Source: Arcuatula senhousia
Taxonomy: Eukaryota > Mollusca > Bivalvia > Mytilida > Mytilidae
Assembly (NCBI GenBank): GCA_963971305.1
Contig: CAXARO010001020.1
Location: 1 to 64,000, forward strand
DNA length: 64,000 bases
Reading direction: 5' to 3'
Below are positions 42,018 to 51,519 of this stretch, in pieces (the first letter of the stretch is position 1; each line of letters opens with the position of its first letter). The notes below the pieces were generated by a model that worked only from the letters and a program-made list of their open reading frames with translations, was not told the origin of the DNA and ran no database searches. The position numbers and the translations under genes were made by a program.

Positions 42018-45000
42018 CTGAAATGTAAGCAAAGAGAAATGAAATTGATTGGTATAGGAAGATTAATGATTGTAAATTGATGTTCCTATTCTAAAACAAT
42101 CATATAAGCAACAAGAAGTTTAAGCAAGACAAAGACATACCGGAAAAAAGAGCAATTGTCCTGACTTGGTTCAAGTACTTAGTATTCGAAAAGAAAAAGT
42201 GGGTCCATGTTAGTTTTATGGCACCAAACGTTCTCTTTCATCTTAATCTAGAAACACAAAGTAAAAAAGGAAAAAAAACGTTATATTATCATAGAACATA
42301 CTAGAAACCAAATCACAAATATGTTATGATCTATCAATGACTGATATTGAAAGAAAACATTTGAAAACCCCTATCAGACTGCTGTAATAAAACTTTGTTC
42401 TGAAAATAATAAACAGAATATATTAACAACATACAATTGTGGCAACATCATGAATTGTAATCTCGAGGGGTATGTTGTATTCACGAGGGGTTGGCCGAGG
42501 GACATATTTTTTTAAAATTATGTTTTTGGTCTTTTACCTGGTGACGTCACATTATTGATTTTTTTTAGTGGTACAATATAATTGTTTCCCTCGAAATGTA
42601 AACGAAACAGGGAAGCATCCAGAATTGTTTCCCTGCTATTTATATAACAACCCGTTTTGTACACTGCCACAATGTTTACAAAATAAAACATTTGAATTAT
42701 GTTTTTAAATCACATGACTGTAAAAACCTATCAAATAAGTTGAAATTTACAAAAATATAATAATAAGCGTTTTAGAAGAATGAATTCACGAAGAGGTATT
42801 AAATCATGTATTTAACAATGCTGCTTTTTGCAACTTTTCAGTTAAACTTAATATTATCACCTAAATAAGTTCATGTCGCGTCATATTTTTTTTCAGACTT
42901 TTATGTTATTTTCTCTGAAAAGTCAAAATGTAGAATCCCTTGTTCTGCAACGTTTTTACAAAATGTTCATATTTATTAAAACTTTTCATAAACGCAAGGT
43001 AGTCATATTTTTTTTCAAGTTTTGAAAACAACGAGTAAACTTTGTTTCCAAAACATTTTTATACGCCTAAACAAAATTAAATAAATCAGATCAATTATGA
43101 TTCGGTGATGTTAACAAAGCATCTGATTTATCCCTACTATTCACCAACCAGAGTACACTCTAGTAATGACTTGAGTTTTCGTTGTTGATTGCTTTTTTTT
43201 GTATTTCTTTGTTTTATGTTGTATGTGGGTTCGTCCTGATCTCGTTGTTGTTTAATGTTTTTGTCTCTTCCTTTTCGGACTTATGACATTCAGATGCCCC
43301 AATGGTACCTCTGCTTCTTCCATTCACCAGTCTGGAGCCCCTCATTATACTTTATATGCTTAGATTTCAGTAACATGACTGTCCATTTGTTTTGTTTATT
43401 ATTAATGTTTAAAATTAAAATAGGTTTGTTTGCAATCTGACCTATATATATGTCTTCGTAGAGACATTGTCAAATGACCTTTGGAAAAAAGGCAGGGATG
43501 GGGTAATATAAAATGAATCTACTTTCCTTACAAAAATTCATTTAATGAAATATCCGTTCATGTTTAAAAATATGTAAATATCAGAGACGCCTTTTCTCGT
43601 TTATAAATCTATCCATTGATAGATTTATAAACGAAAGTCAAGGTAATTAATATAAATAAAACATGTAATATGTAATACAAGCAGGCAAATAGAACTTTCT
43701 GACTTCCTTGTTCGAACGTTTTGGTTTTGAGTACTTTTCGTATTCAACAGTTGTGGAATTTGACCTTCCAATGTTTTTATTTAAATGCTACTGATGAGAG
43801 AAGCAAAGGTGTACCAAAGGGGTTATCAGTATAATAAAACCGTAAAGACGAAGACACAACCGGTAGACAAAAAATCATCATAACAAAACAAACCACATAA
43901 CAACATAAAACACACACCCACATAACAACATAAAACACACACACACATAACAACAAAACCGCATTCAGCAACGTGAACTCAAGTCAAAACGAGAGTGAAC
44001 TCAGGTGCTCAGGAAGAGTAAGCAGTTCCTGTTTGCTATAGCACACCCGTCACGTTGAATACGAGATTACTCCTTAAAATATCGATATATAGCATATCAA
44101 AAATTAACCGTTTATATTAAAAACTAAAACAAAATATGCTTCGGAAAAATGTTAAAAGAAAATCAATGTAACGTTTCTTTTTTTGCCTAGTATAAAATTA
44201 CCGCTTTATTAGACAATTTTCATATCAACTACAAAAACAACGAAAATTGATACCCGTAGAAAAAATATCATCACAGCATTCCATATGGTCCTTTGGACCC
44301 TTTAAATGATGTATTTTCCCAAAGCGCATGTTTTATACTTGCGAACAATGAATCATTAACGAAAATTACTTAAGGATATAAATCTATAGGACAACACGTT
44401 GTAATAAGTGAAACTGTACTAGTGCATACTGACACCAAACATCTAGTACAATAAATCAATCTTCATTAGATTAATAAAGCAAATTACTGAAAGTACTGAT
44501 AGCCGGGATCATTTACAAATTTTGAAGACATTTGTTTTGTTTATTATATAGGTAGTATTAAATCAAAGTACTGAAAGATAACTCATGTCTCTCAATTCAA
44601 AAAAAATATATTGTGGTGGGATATCATTTAATATCCCGTTTTGTGCCCTATTTTTGTTTGTCTTTACATTTTTGTCTTATTCTTTTTGGACTGACAATAT
44701 TTAAATGTACATTTGGTATTCCCTTCCCTTATTTTTTGTAACCATCAAGTGAACAATACTAGTACATTCACACTTTTACTAATTCGGCACGATTTTTTTT
44801 CCACAACCGAAAGGGGTTTTAAATTAAGGGACGGACCATTTAACTTGAAAGGGGGGGGGTTTGTTTTTATCAGAAAAAATATTTATTTTTCGGAGGCGTC
44901 GTGACAGAATATTTTATTTTCATTATTATCATTGTTTATATATGGCAGAAATCCTTCTTCAGAATATTTTTTTTCTTACGCCATGCTGCCAAAACATTTT

Positions 45001-47343
45001 TATCATTAAAACACTTTTCAGAAAATTGTATAGGAAAAAACCAAGGCCCATCTTGAAGTTAAATGGTCGATCCCTAAAATTGTTAAGAACAAAAATACAG
45101 GTCTTGTAATGATATTAAATTAATTTAATTACCTTTATAAAAACTTCATTTGTGGCGCATTCAGTGGAAACTGGCTTAGTTTCATCATTTTTGTAATTAG
45201 AAAAGGCAAAAATCGATCTGTAAGATATCAAATCAAGATCAAATCGTGGAATAGGAGAGGTTTCCGGTATTAGGGTCCAGTCGGTTTTCCTATCAACTTC
45301 TTCTGTCAATTCAATACGTTCACCATTACATATACAAGGAGGAGGTTTTCTAGGTTTCGATCGGTTGCATTGCTTACAAAAGAAGTTCTTATAAGGTGCC
45401 ATTGAAGTTATTACAGGTAGATTTAAGCAATATCCATCTACTTGTTTATCATTATCCTCCCATTCACCAGTTTCATTGCATTTTGTTAACAGAATTTTAT
45501 CACTTTGGAGTGGATTGCATAAGTCACAAAATATTTTAGAAACTGATGCATCAGGAACGTTTTCACATGCTTTTTTAACATCTTTGTCGAATGATTTCCA
45601 GAGACCTGTTTCATTACAATGTCTTTTATTCTCATAACACGGAACAGCGTTGGAAGGTTTAGTGTATTGAAGACCGCAGTTGTTTTCTCGAACAAAGAGA
45701 AGGTAATCGTTAAAGGACAAAAAGTAAAATGGCGGCACATGTCTGTTACACTTAACTTTTAAATCCAAAATGGTGGAATTGGGTCCGATGTTTCCGTTAC
45801 AAAGAGCACAAAAGATGTTTTTATACTGAGCAAAACCAAACGGCATCATCTTTGCCTTAAATGGCTGAGTGGAGAAGTAAAAGTCATCCAATTGTAGAAA
45901 GCAAAGGTCGTGAACAATTGAAGGTTTTAGAGTTTTAGGACAAGAATCAATTACGAGATAAGAATATGAAACATCTGGTAATCGTGGTTTTGTACAAGAA
46001 AGAGACTTTTCAAAATATTTTTCAATGCAACATCCTTCTTTTGAAAAGAAACAACTGTCATCATGATTGCAGCTTTCGTTTTCAAAAGTAAAAAAATAGT
46101 TTTTTGAGAATTTCGATCTTCCGGTAGAGGCAAAATATAGAGATGCTAAGTTTGGAACGTTAACATTGGCATATATGTCTTTATGAGAGGTTGTTTTTAT
46201 TTTTAAGTTTTCATCGATATGTTCCATCAGAAATTCTCTACCACTATTAATAATTTCACCAATATCAAGATATCGACTTTTTATTAAATACCCTTCTTGT
46301 AACGTGTCTCCCAATGGAAATGATTCAACATCTGTGTCCATTTCATTAAAAGTCCCTATATTTCTTTTTGTTTTATGATTGATGTTGCAAATAAAGCAAT
46401 AAAAGTTTTTGAAAGGAGCGGTTATTATAGTTTGAAGTTCGCTTTCACATCCATGTTTGATATTTGAATCAAAATGTTTCCAGTTTCCAGTATCGTTACA
46501 CATTGTCACTTTAATTCCGCTGTATTTTGACGGGTTGCAAATAGCACAAAAGACATTTTTAAACCTTTGATATCTATTGTCATATAATTTACAATAAAAA
46601 TCAATATCAGGGTCATAGGTTTCCCAAGTTCCAGTTTTGTTGCATTCATAAATAAGATTCTGATCCTCGTATTTTGACGGTTTCCCATTACAAACGTCGT
46701 TCCAGGTTATATAATCATCATTCGGCCTTTTATAAGAAATATTGCAATGACTTTCCTCAGCTTGAGAAATGATTTCGTCGAAAGATGACAAAAAGTTGAA
46801 ATCTGAAAATTTTTCGCATAGAATTTCTATCCCCCAAAATTGGCTGTCACTCGCTGATTCATTGTGACATTCAAAACAATGGATATTTCGGTACGTTTTT
46901 CCAGTCCGTATTGAGTACACTGGTGCGTTTTGAAATTTAGAAACAAAATTTTCATTGACATTTTCACATTTCTGCTTTTCATCCTCGTCAGAATCCCATG
47001 GACATGTTGTCACCATAGCTGTAGAGAATTCCACATCATTTCCCCTCGTTTTATTTGCACGAAATATATTAGTCTTGACACAAGTAAAATTCATTCCAAG
47101 AAATACATCAGGACAACAGTTTCTGTTATGAAAGCAGTTTTCGTCACAACTACAAATCTGACACCTTTCATTAACCGATACATTATTTTGTGGCGTTATC
47201 AGAAACTTTGAGTTACATACCATCCCACCGCATATAGATTCATATATCCCAATCATATGCGTAAGGTTAACACAAACAATAATATTGTTTGCTAAAACAA
47301 ATATCCAAATAATAAAAACTGTTATGAAAACCATTCTCATCAC
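40410..47343 (-). CDS. Methuselah-like family B 7TM receptor with cysteine-rich ectodomain, two exons
   Basis: Exon 1 47343-45133 (737 codons) joins exon 2 42017-40410 (535 codons and stop) in phase 0, giving 1272 residues. A signal sequence (residues 1-25) starts the protein. The ectodomain has two somatomedin-B-like knots (about 38-88, CSCDENC..NRNCCPD; about 425-450) and four CN(E/K/D)TG.W..xD units ending FC..CN (near 234-270, 282-320, 576-610, 622-660). CxPGRM follows the exon junction. Seven membrane segments lie at about 986-1235; TM6 carries GISW and TM7 LQGLFIFVSY, as in secretin/adhesion/Methuselah receptors. No GAIN-type cleavage site was recognised. The short basic, Ser-rich tail should be cytoplasmic. 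Likely a plasma-membrane G-protein-coupled receptor; ligand unknown. It lies between the ShKV paralogues on the same strand. Confidence 0.9.
42150..42245 (+). repeat. Dispersed repeat R3, copy 2
   Basis: AATTGTCCTGACTTGGTTCA, then TATGGCACCAAACGTTCTCT, matching 20070-20165 in order. Confidence 0.6.
43145..43330 (+). mobile_element. Retroelement B, 3' tail fragment
   Basis: TTTTTGTCTCTTCCTTTTCG, then GACATTCAGATGCCCC and GGTACCTCTGCTTCTTCC match the B 3' end. Confidence 0.6.
43598..43633. repeat. Perfect hairpin, 16-bp stem and 4-nt loop
   Basis: CGTTTATAAATCTATC, loop CATT, then GATAGATTTATAAACG. A perfect palindrome in the receptor intron. No terminator role is expected in this setting. 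Confidence 0.85.
43705..44110 (+). repeat. Repeat R2, copy split by retroelement B
   Basis: Left part 43705-43796 and right part 44066-44110 together match 13605-13775. Confidence 0.7.
43797..44065 (-). mobile_element. Retroelement B copy inserted into repeat R2
   Basis: Reverse-strand copy with GTGTGCTATAGCAAACAGG, then CTGAGCACCTGAGTTCAC, and ending GGTACACCTTTGCTTC. R2 sequence stops at GCTACTGATGAGAG on one side and resumes with ATTACTCCTTAAAATATCG on the other, so the insertion site is visible. Confidence 0.8.
44820..45085. mobile_element. Fold-back element, family F, copy 2
   Basis: Ends AGGGACGGACCATTTAACTT and AAGTTAAATGGTCGATCCCT are inverted, and a GGGGGGGGG run follows the left end. 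The interior has CAGAATATTTTATTTTC-like motifs. Same plan as 33717-34001. Confidence 0.7.
45133..47343 (-). CDS. Receptor exon 1: signal peptide and ectodomain repeats
   Basis: One open frame of 737 codons from the first ATG (MMRMVF...) to ATAAAG|GTAATT. It carries a duplicated block: residues 38-320 and 424-660 each contain an SMB-like knot, a Y(R/K)N..C..C(H/N) module and two CN.TG.W units. A large single ectodomain exon is unusual beside the finely split ShKV genes. Confidence 0.9.
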
Positions 47344-48682
47344 GCAACGTGTCTTTCAACAATGAATCAAAGTTTATAATATAAAAACCCTGCGAACAAC
47401 CTATAACTACATTGTACTTTATCAAACTAAACTATCCAGTGAAACAGATAAAAACACATAATTGAGAACTATCATTAAACATTATGACAAGAATTATCGT
47501 TTAAGCGAAGTAAAAAATGTTAAAACATCAGTTACAGAGGATGTTTATATCCTGTGGCAGTTTATGTTGGCAGAGAGTAACGAATTACAGGTTTCCTGTG
47601 TAAATAGCCATGATCATTGGATTTCATTTCAAATACGAAATTATTTTTTTATCGGAAAACAACACGAATTTACCTATTACATTACATTCTTTGTAAATTG
47701 TTCCAACGTGGACTTATAAGTTGTCGTTTATAAATGGAAAATGTGTCGCATTATTTTTATTCCATTTACATTTTTATATGTACCAAACAAGGTATTTAAC
47801 CTTCAAAAATCTTAAGTCTAGCTAAAACTGAGCATAAACATCAAAGTGGTCACAACTTCTATTCAACTTATTTTTATGCACATAGGTTTTATTGGACCAG
47901 TGCATTATATTCAGTTCTTTTTAATGCTAGTAATTTGCGCTTGAAAGCCATGTGGATTTAAGAAAGACTGATAAATTTACACATGAAATCGCAAATATAC
48001 TCCGAATCAATTTTTAGAGGTGGACAATAAACAAGAAAAAATCATACGAGACATTCTTATACTTTTTAATTGGTCAATATAATGATCAGATGTGTTATTT
48101 CCCAAATATGTTAGAAGTGCCAGGGCTCTGACTACCTGGAATTGAGAAAAGAAGCAGGTTTATGTTAAACAAATACCACATCTCTGGATAAACCTTTTGT
48201 ATTTATCGTTGCAACAACAAGGATACGTAAAATGGGTTAGTTATTTATTATAATCTCTAAGTTATTGAAGGGAATACTGTAAAATGCATTGCAACGAACT
48301 TTATAGATCTTGAAAAGGGCAAAAATGCTTTTCACACAATACATTCAAGAGATTCGAACAAAGCTTAGTTTATATATTCATCGTGTTACACTTTCAATCT
48401 TTATTGACTGTAGTATATGAGAGAAATAATATAAAGCAAATATTGCATTTACTAAATCCAGGTAGATTATACTATTTATTCATGCAACATTACTAAAAAA
48501 AATACTTCAGTTTTATGTAAGCATGGATTTTAAGTCCAATGCTGTAATATTGGCGTTGATAATATAAAATTTTAATTCTTCATAAACAACTAAGAAAAGG
48601 TATTAAAATGAAGTTTCGAGTATTATTACCTTGTACGCAGATGAGAGTGTTGTTAAAGTTCTTTTTAAAATATGTTAATATT
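47344..48682. other. Region between the receptor start and the hammerhead array
   Basis: Should contain the receptor promoter. Only AT-rich sequence and short frames without homology were seen. An A/T tract TTTATAATATAAAA at 47373-47386 is too close to the ATG to be called a TATA box with confidence. Confidence 0.4.
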
Positions 48683-48893
48683 GCACCAACACTTTTGAGT
48701 TGGAGAATACATCAAAGCTTTAAATTATCCGTCTAAATTTCAAAATTGTCTAAACCCTAAGGTTCTTCCTACCCCAGACATAGGTTGAATATCTTAGTAA
48801 TCATTTGGTTCCCCAGTTTGGTATTTTTGGTTATACTGTTCTATGCTCTTCATATTCATACAGTGTTTGGCATTTTCAATATTTTTGGTAGAG

Positions 48894-48935
48894 CGCCTCT
48901 GATGAGTCTTGAATAGACGAAACGCGCGTCAGGCG
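48894..48935 (+). ncRNA. Hammerhead ribozyme 1 (type I)
   Basis: Stem I CGCCU pairs with AGGCG. Core CUGAUGA; stem II GUCU/AGAC with loop UGAAU; core GAAA; short stem III AC/GU with loop GCGC; then C and the predicted cleavage after C48930 (GUC). All conserved core bases are present. The ends of stem I are open, hence type I. Confidence 0.93.
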
Positions 48936-49251
48936 TAGCAAAATTTATTGTCTGGAACTTTGTTGTCATTTGTATTTCGAACACACGTGAAGGTTAGCAC
49001 TGCTGGTGGAGTTTAAATTCCCCGAGGTTAGCCCACTCCGGCACCAACACTTTTGAGTTGGAGAATACATCAAAGCTTTAAATTATCCGTCTAAATTTCA
49101 AAATTGTCTAAACCCTAAGGTTCTTCCTACCCCAGACATAGGTTGAATATCTAAGTAATCATTTGGTTCCCCAGTTTGGTATTTTTGGTTATACTGTTCT
49201 ATGCTCTTCATATTTATACAGTGTTTGGCATTTTCAATATTTTTGGTAGAG

Positions 49252-49293
49252 CGCCTCTGATGAGTCTTGAATAGACGAAACGCGCGTCAGGCG
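49252..49293 (+). ncRNA. Hammerhead ribozyme 2 (type I)
   Basis: Identical to ribozyme 1 across core and stems, exactly 358 bp downstream. Predicted cleavage after C49288. Confidence 0.93.
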
Positions 49294-49609
49294 TAGCAAA
49301 ATTTATTGTCTGGAACTTTGTTGTCATTTGTATTTCGAACACACGTGAAGGTTAGCACTGCTGGTGGAGTTTAAATTCCCCGAGGTTAGCCCACTCCGGC
49401 ACCAACACTTTTGAGTTGGAGAATACATCAAAGCTTTAAATTATCCGTCTAAATTTCAAAATTGTTTAAACCCTAAGGTTCTTCCTACCCCAGACATAGG
49501 TTGAATATCTTAGTAATCATTTGGTTCCCCAGTTTGGTATTTTTGGTTATACTGTTCTATGCTCTTCATATTCATACAGTGTTTGGCATTTTCAATATTT
49601 TTGGTAGAG

Positions 49610-49651
49610 CGCCTCTGATGAGTCTTGAATAGACGAAACGCGCGTCAGGCG
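49610..49651 (+). ncRNA. Hammerhead ribozyme 3 (type I)
   Basis: Identical core and stems. Predicted cleavage after C49646. Confidence 0.93.
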
Positions 49652-49967
49652 TAGCAAAATTTATTGTCTGGAACTTTGTTGTCATTTGTATTTCGAACAC
49701 ACGTGAAGGTTAGCACTGCTGGTAGAGTTTAAATTCCCCGAGGTTAGCCCACTCCGGCACCAACACTTTTGAGTTGGAGAATACATCAAAGCTTTAAATT
49801 ATCCGTCTAAATTTCAAAATTGTCTAAACCCTAAGGTTCTTCCTACCCCAGACATAGGTTGAATATCTTAGTAATCATTTGGTTCCCCAGTTTGGTATTT
49901 TTGGTTATACTGTTCTATGCTCTTCATATTCATACAGTGTTTGGCATTTTCAATATTTTTGGTAGAG

Positions 49968-50009
49968 CGCCTCTGATGAGTCTTGAATAGACGAAACGCG
50001 CGTCAGGCG
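49968..50009 (+). ncRNA. Hammerhead ribozyme 4 (type I)
   Basis: Identical core and stems. Predicted cleavage after C50004. Confidence 0.93.
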
Positions 50010-50325
50010 TAGCAAAATTTATTGTCTGGAACTTTGTTGTCATTTGTATTTCGAACACACGTGAAGGTTAGCACTGCTGGTAGAGTTTAAATTCCCAGAG
50101 GTTAGCCCACTCCGGCACCAACACTTTTGAGTTGGAGAATACATCAAAGCTTTAAATTATCCGTCTAAATTTCAAAATTGTCTAAACCCTAAGGTTCTTC
50201 CTACCCCAGACATAGGTTGAATATCTTAGTAATCATTTGGTTCCCCAGTTTGGTATTTTTGGTTATACTGTTCTATGCTCTTCATATTCATACAGTGTTT
50301 GGCATTTTCAATATTTTTGGTAGAG

Positions 50326-50367
50326 CGCCTCTGATGAGTCTTGAATAGACGAAACGCGCGTCAGGCG
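50326..50367 (+). ncRNA. Hammerhead ribozyme 5 (type I)
   Basis: Identical core and stems, in the truncated last unit. Predicted cleavage after C50362. Only 39 nt of element sequence follow the ribozyme. Confidence 0.93.
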
Positions 50368-50406
50368 TAGCAAAATTTATTGTCTGGAACTTTGTTGTCA
50401 TTTGTA

Positions 50407-51301
50407 TAGTAACATTATTTATATAGGAAGCAAAAGGTACCAATATGGGGCATTCTAGTGTCAAAAGTCCATTTATAGAAATGGCATTATTACTATATAG
50501 CATTGTTATGATTACTAAGCAAACATTTTTGTTCAGTTTTCAGAGCATAATTTATGTAAGAAATCTATTAAATATACATTAATCAGTTTTCTACGGAAAC
50601 GCGTTAGTGCCATGTCATCGTATGGACTCGTGAATGGAAAAGACGTTAATCACGTATATTGAAAAAGGTAAATAATCAATTAAGCTTTGCTTACTTATCA
50701 CAATTTCGCATAAAATCATTACTGTAAATAAATTCATATTTCCAATGAGATACATGTAATAATTTTGAGAAGAGATTGTGAATCTAATCAATCAATGCTA
50801 ATTAAGGATGCCAACGAAATTAAACAACTTAAGATATAAGGTATTCTGTGCAATATCATTTGTTATAAAAATTACTAAAGGGCTCGTTATTGACCTTTTT
50901 GATGACATAGTGCTTTTTATGAAAAATTAACCCTTTTAAAGTGCGCTATTAACCTTTTTCATGTGCGTGAATAACCCCTGTTTCTGCTCATGAGTCAATA
51001 CGGTGCATGTGGTGTTTTATTTTAAATTCGTTATAATCAATTACGTATAACAAGTACGTACGCTAGTTAGTTAGTCATTATAGGGATGAATTTCATGAAA
51101 AGCACATTTAGATTTTTTGCCAGTGCATTTATTTAGTTATCGGTATTTATGGAATTTACTGCGAACTTACAATGACATCTGAAAAACCAAAATATGCTGC
51201 ATAGGTATATAGTTTTATTATTTCAAAAGAACCTACTGTATCTTATCTTCATCGAATGAAATATGAAAGATTTTGCATTTTAAAGAGAAAATTTCAATGA
51301 A
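50407..51301. other. Region between the hammerhead array and ShKV-A
   Basis: AT-rich. No exon, TIR pair or tandem repeat recognised. If ShKV-A has a further 3' exon it should lie here, but none could be supported. Confidence 0.4.
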
Positions 51302-51307
51302 TTTATT
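51302..51307 (-). promoter_or_regulatory. Candidate polyadenylation signal of ShKV-A
   Basis: AATAAA on the minus strand 87 nt after the possible read-through stop at 51395-51397. Supports, weakly, termination in the last ShK exon. Confidence 0.35.
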
Positions 51308-51394
51308 TTTAAAGTTAGTAACGCATTAAATCCAATGGGGCTTCCAATACTGGATTCAATCTATTGCAACTTAGAAATAAAACACCACATTGTA

Positions 51395-51519
51395 CTAACT
51401 GGCTTCCGCAGTTTTCTTACCACAGAGTCCACATGACTTAGGACAGTAGTGTCGTAACCGAGCATCTGAACACACACGGTTGTCACTACAATTAATCAGA
51501 CTGGAGTCTTTACAGGGTA
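51395..51519 (-). CDS. ShKV-A, ShK module 6, possibly terminal exon
   Basis: CKDSSLINCSDNRVCSD, then YCPKSCGLC, matching 7538-7639. A GTAAGA donor follows at 51420. If it is unused, the frame adds GKKTAEAS and stops at TAG 51397-51395, with AATAAA 87 nt further. Both outcomes are possible. Confidence 0.8.

Larger units (their letters stand above)
42018..45132 (-). other. Receptor intron (3.1 kb), repeat-filled
   Basis: GT at 45132-45131 and AG at 42019-42018. Contains R3 (42150), a retroelement B tail (43145-43330), a 16-bp perfect hairpin (43598-43633), R2 interrupted by retroelement B (43705-44110), and fold-back element F copy 2 (44820-45085). Confidence 0.85.
48683..50406 (+). repeat. 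Retrozyme-like tandem array: 4.8 units of 358 bp, each with a hammerhead ribozyme
   Basis: Units begin GCACCAACACTTTTGAGTTG at 48683, 49041, 49399, 49757 and 50115, an exact 358-bp period. The last unit stops after GTCATTTGTA (292 nt). Copies differ at only a few bases (for example GGTGGAG/GGTAGAG and CCCGAGG/CCAGAGG), so the array is young or homogenised. Each unit contains a complete type I hammerhead at unit positions 212-253. Self-cleavage at each site would release 358-nt RNAs. Hammerhead-bearing tandem retroposons (retrozymes) that give circular RNAs are known in plants and animals including bivalves. No open frame. Confidence 0.93.

Noticed and set aside
42430..42680. Inverted pair TTGTGGCA/TGCCACAA in the receptor intron as a transposon
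   Set aside because: Only 8 bp match at the ends, and no target duplication could be seen.
47373..47386. TATA box for the receptor gene
   Set aside because: TTTTATATTATAAA lies only about 30-43 nt before the ATG, leaving almost no 5' UTR, and such tracts are common in AT-rich DNA.
48683..50406. The 358-bp array as a CRISPR array or a centromeric satellite
   Set aside because: There are no short repeats with unique spacers, and the host is eukaryotic. Fewer than five units with a ribozyme and a defined end fit a retrozyme-like element better than a large satellite block.
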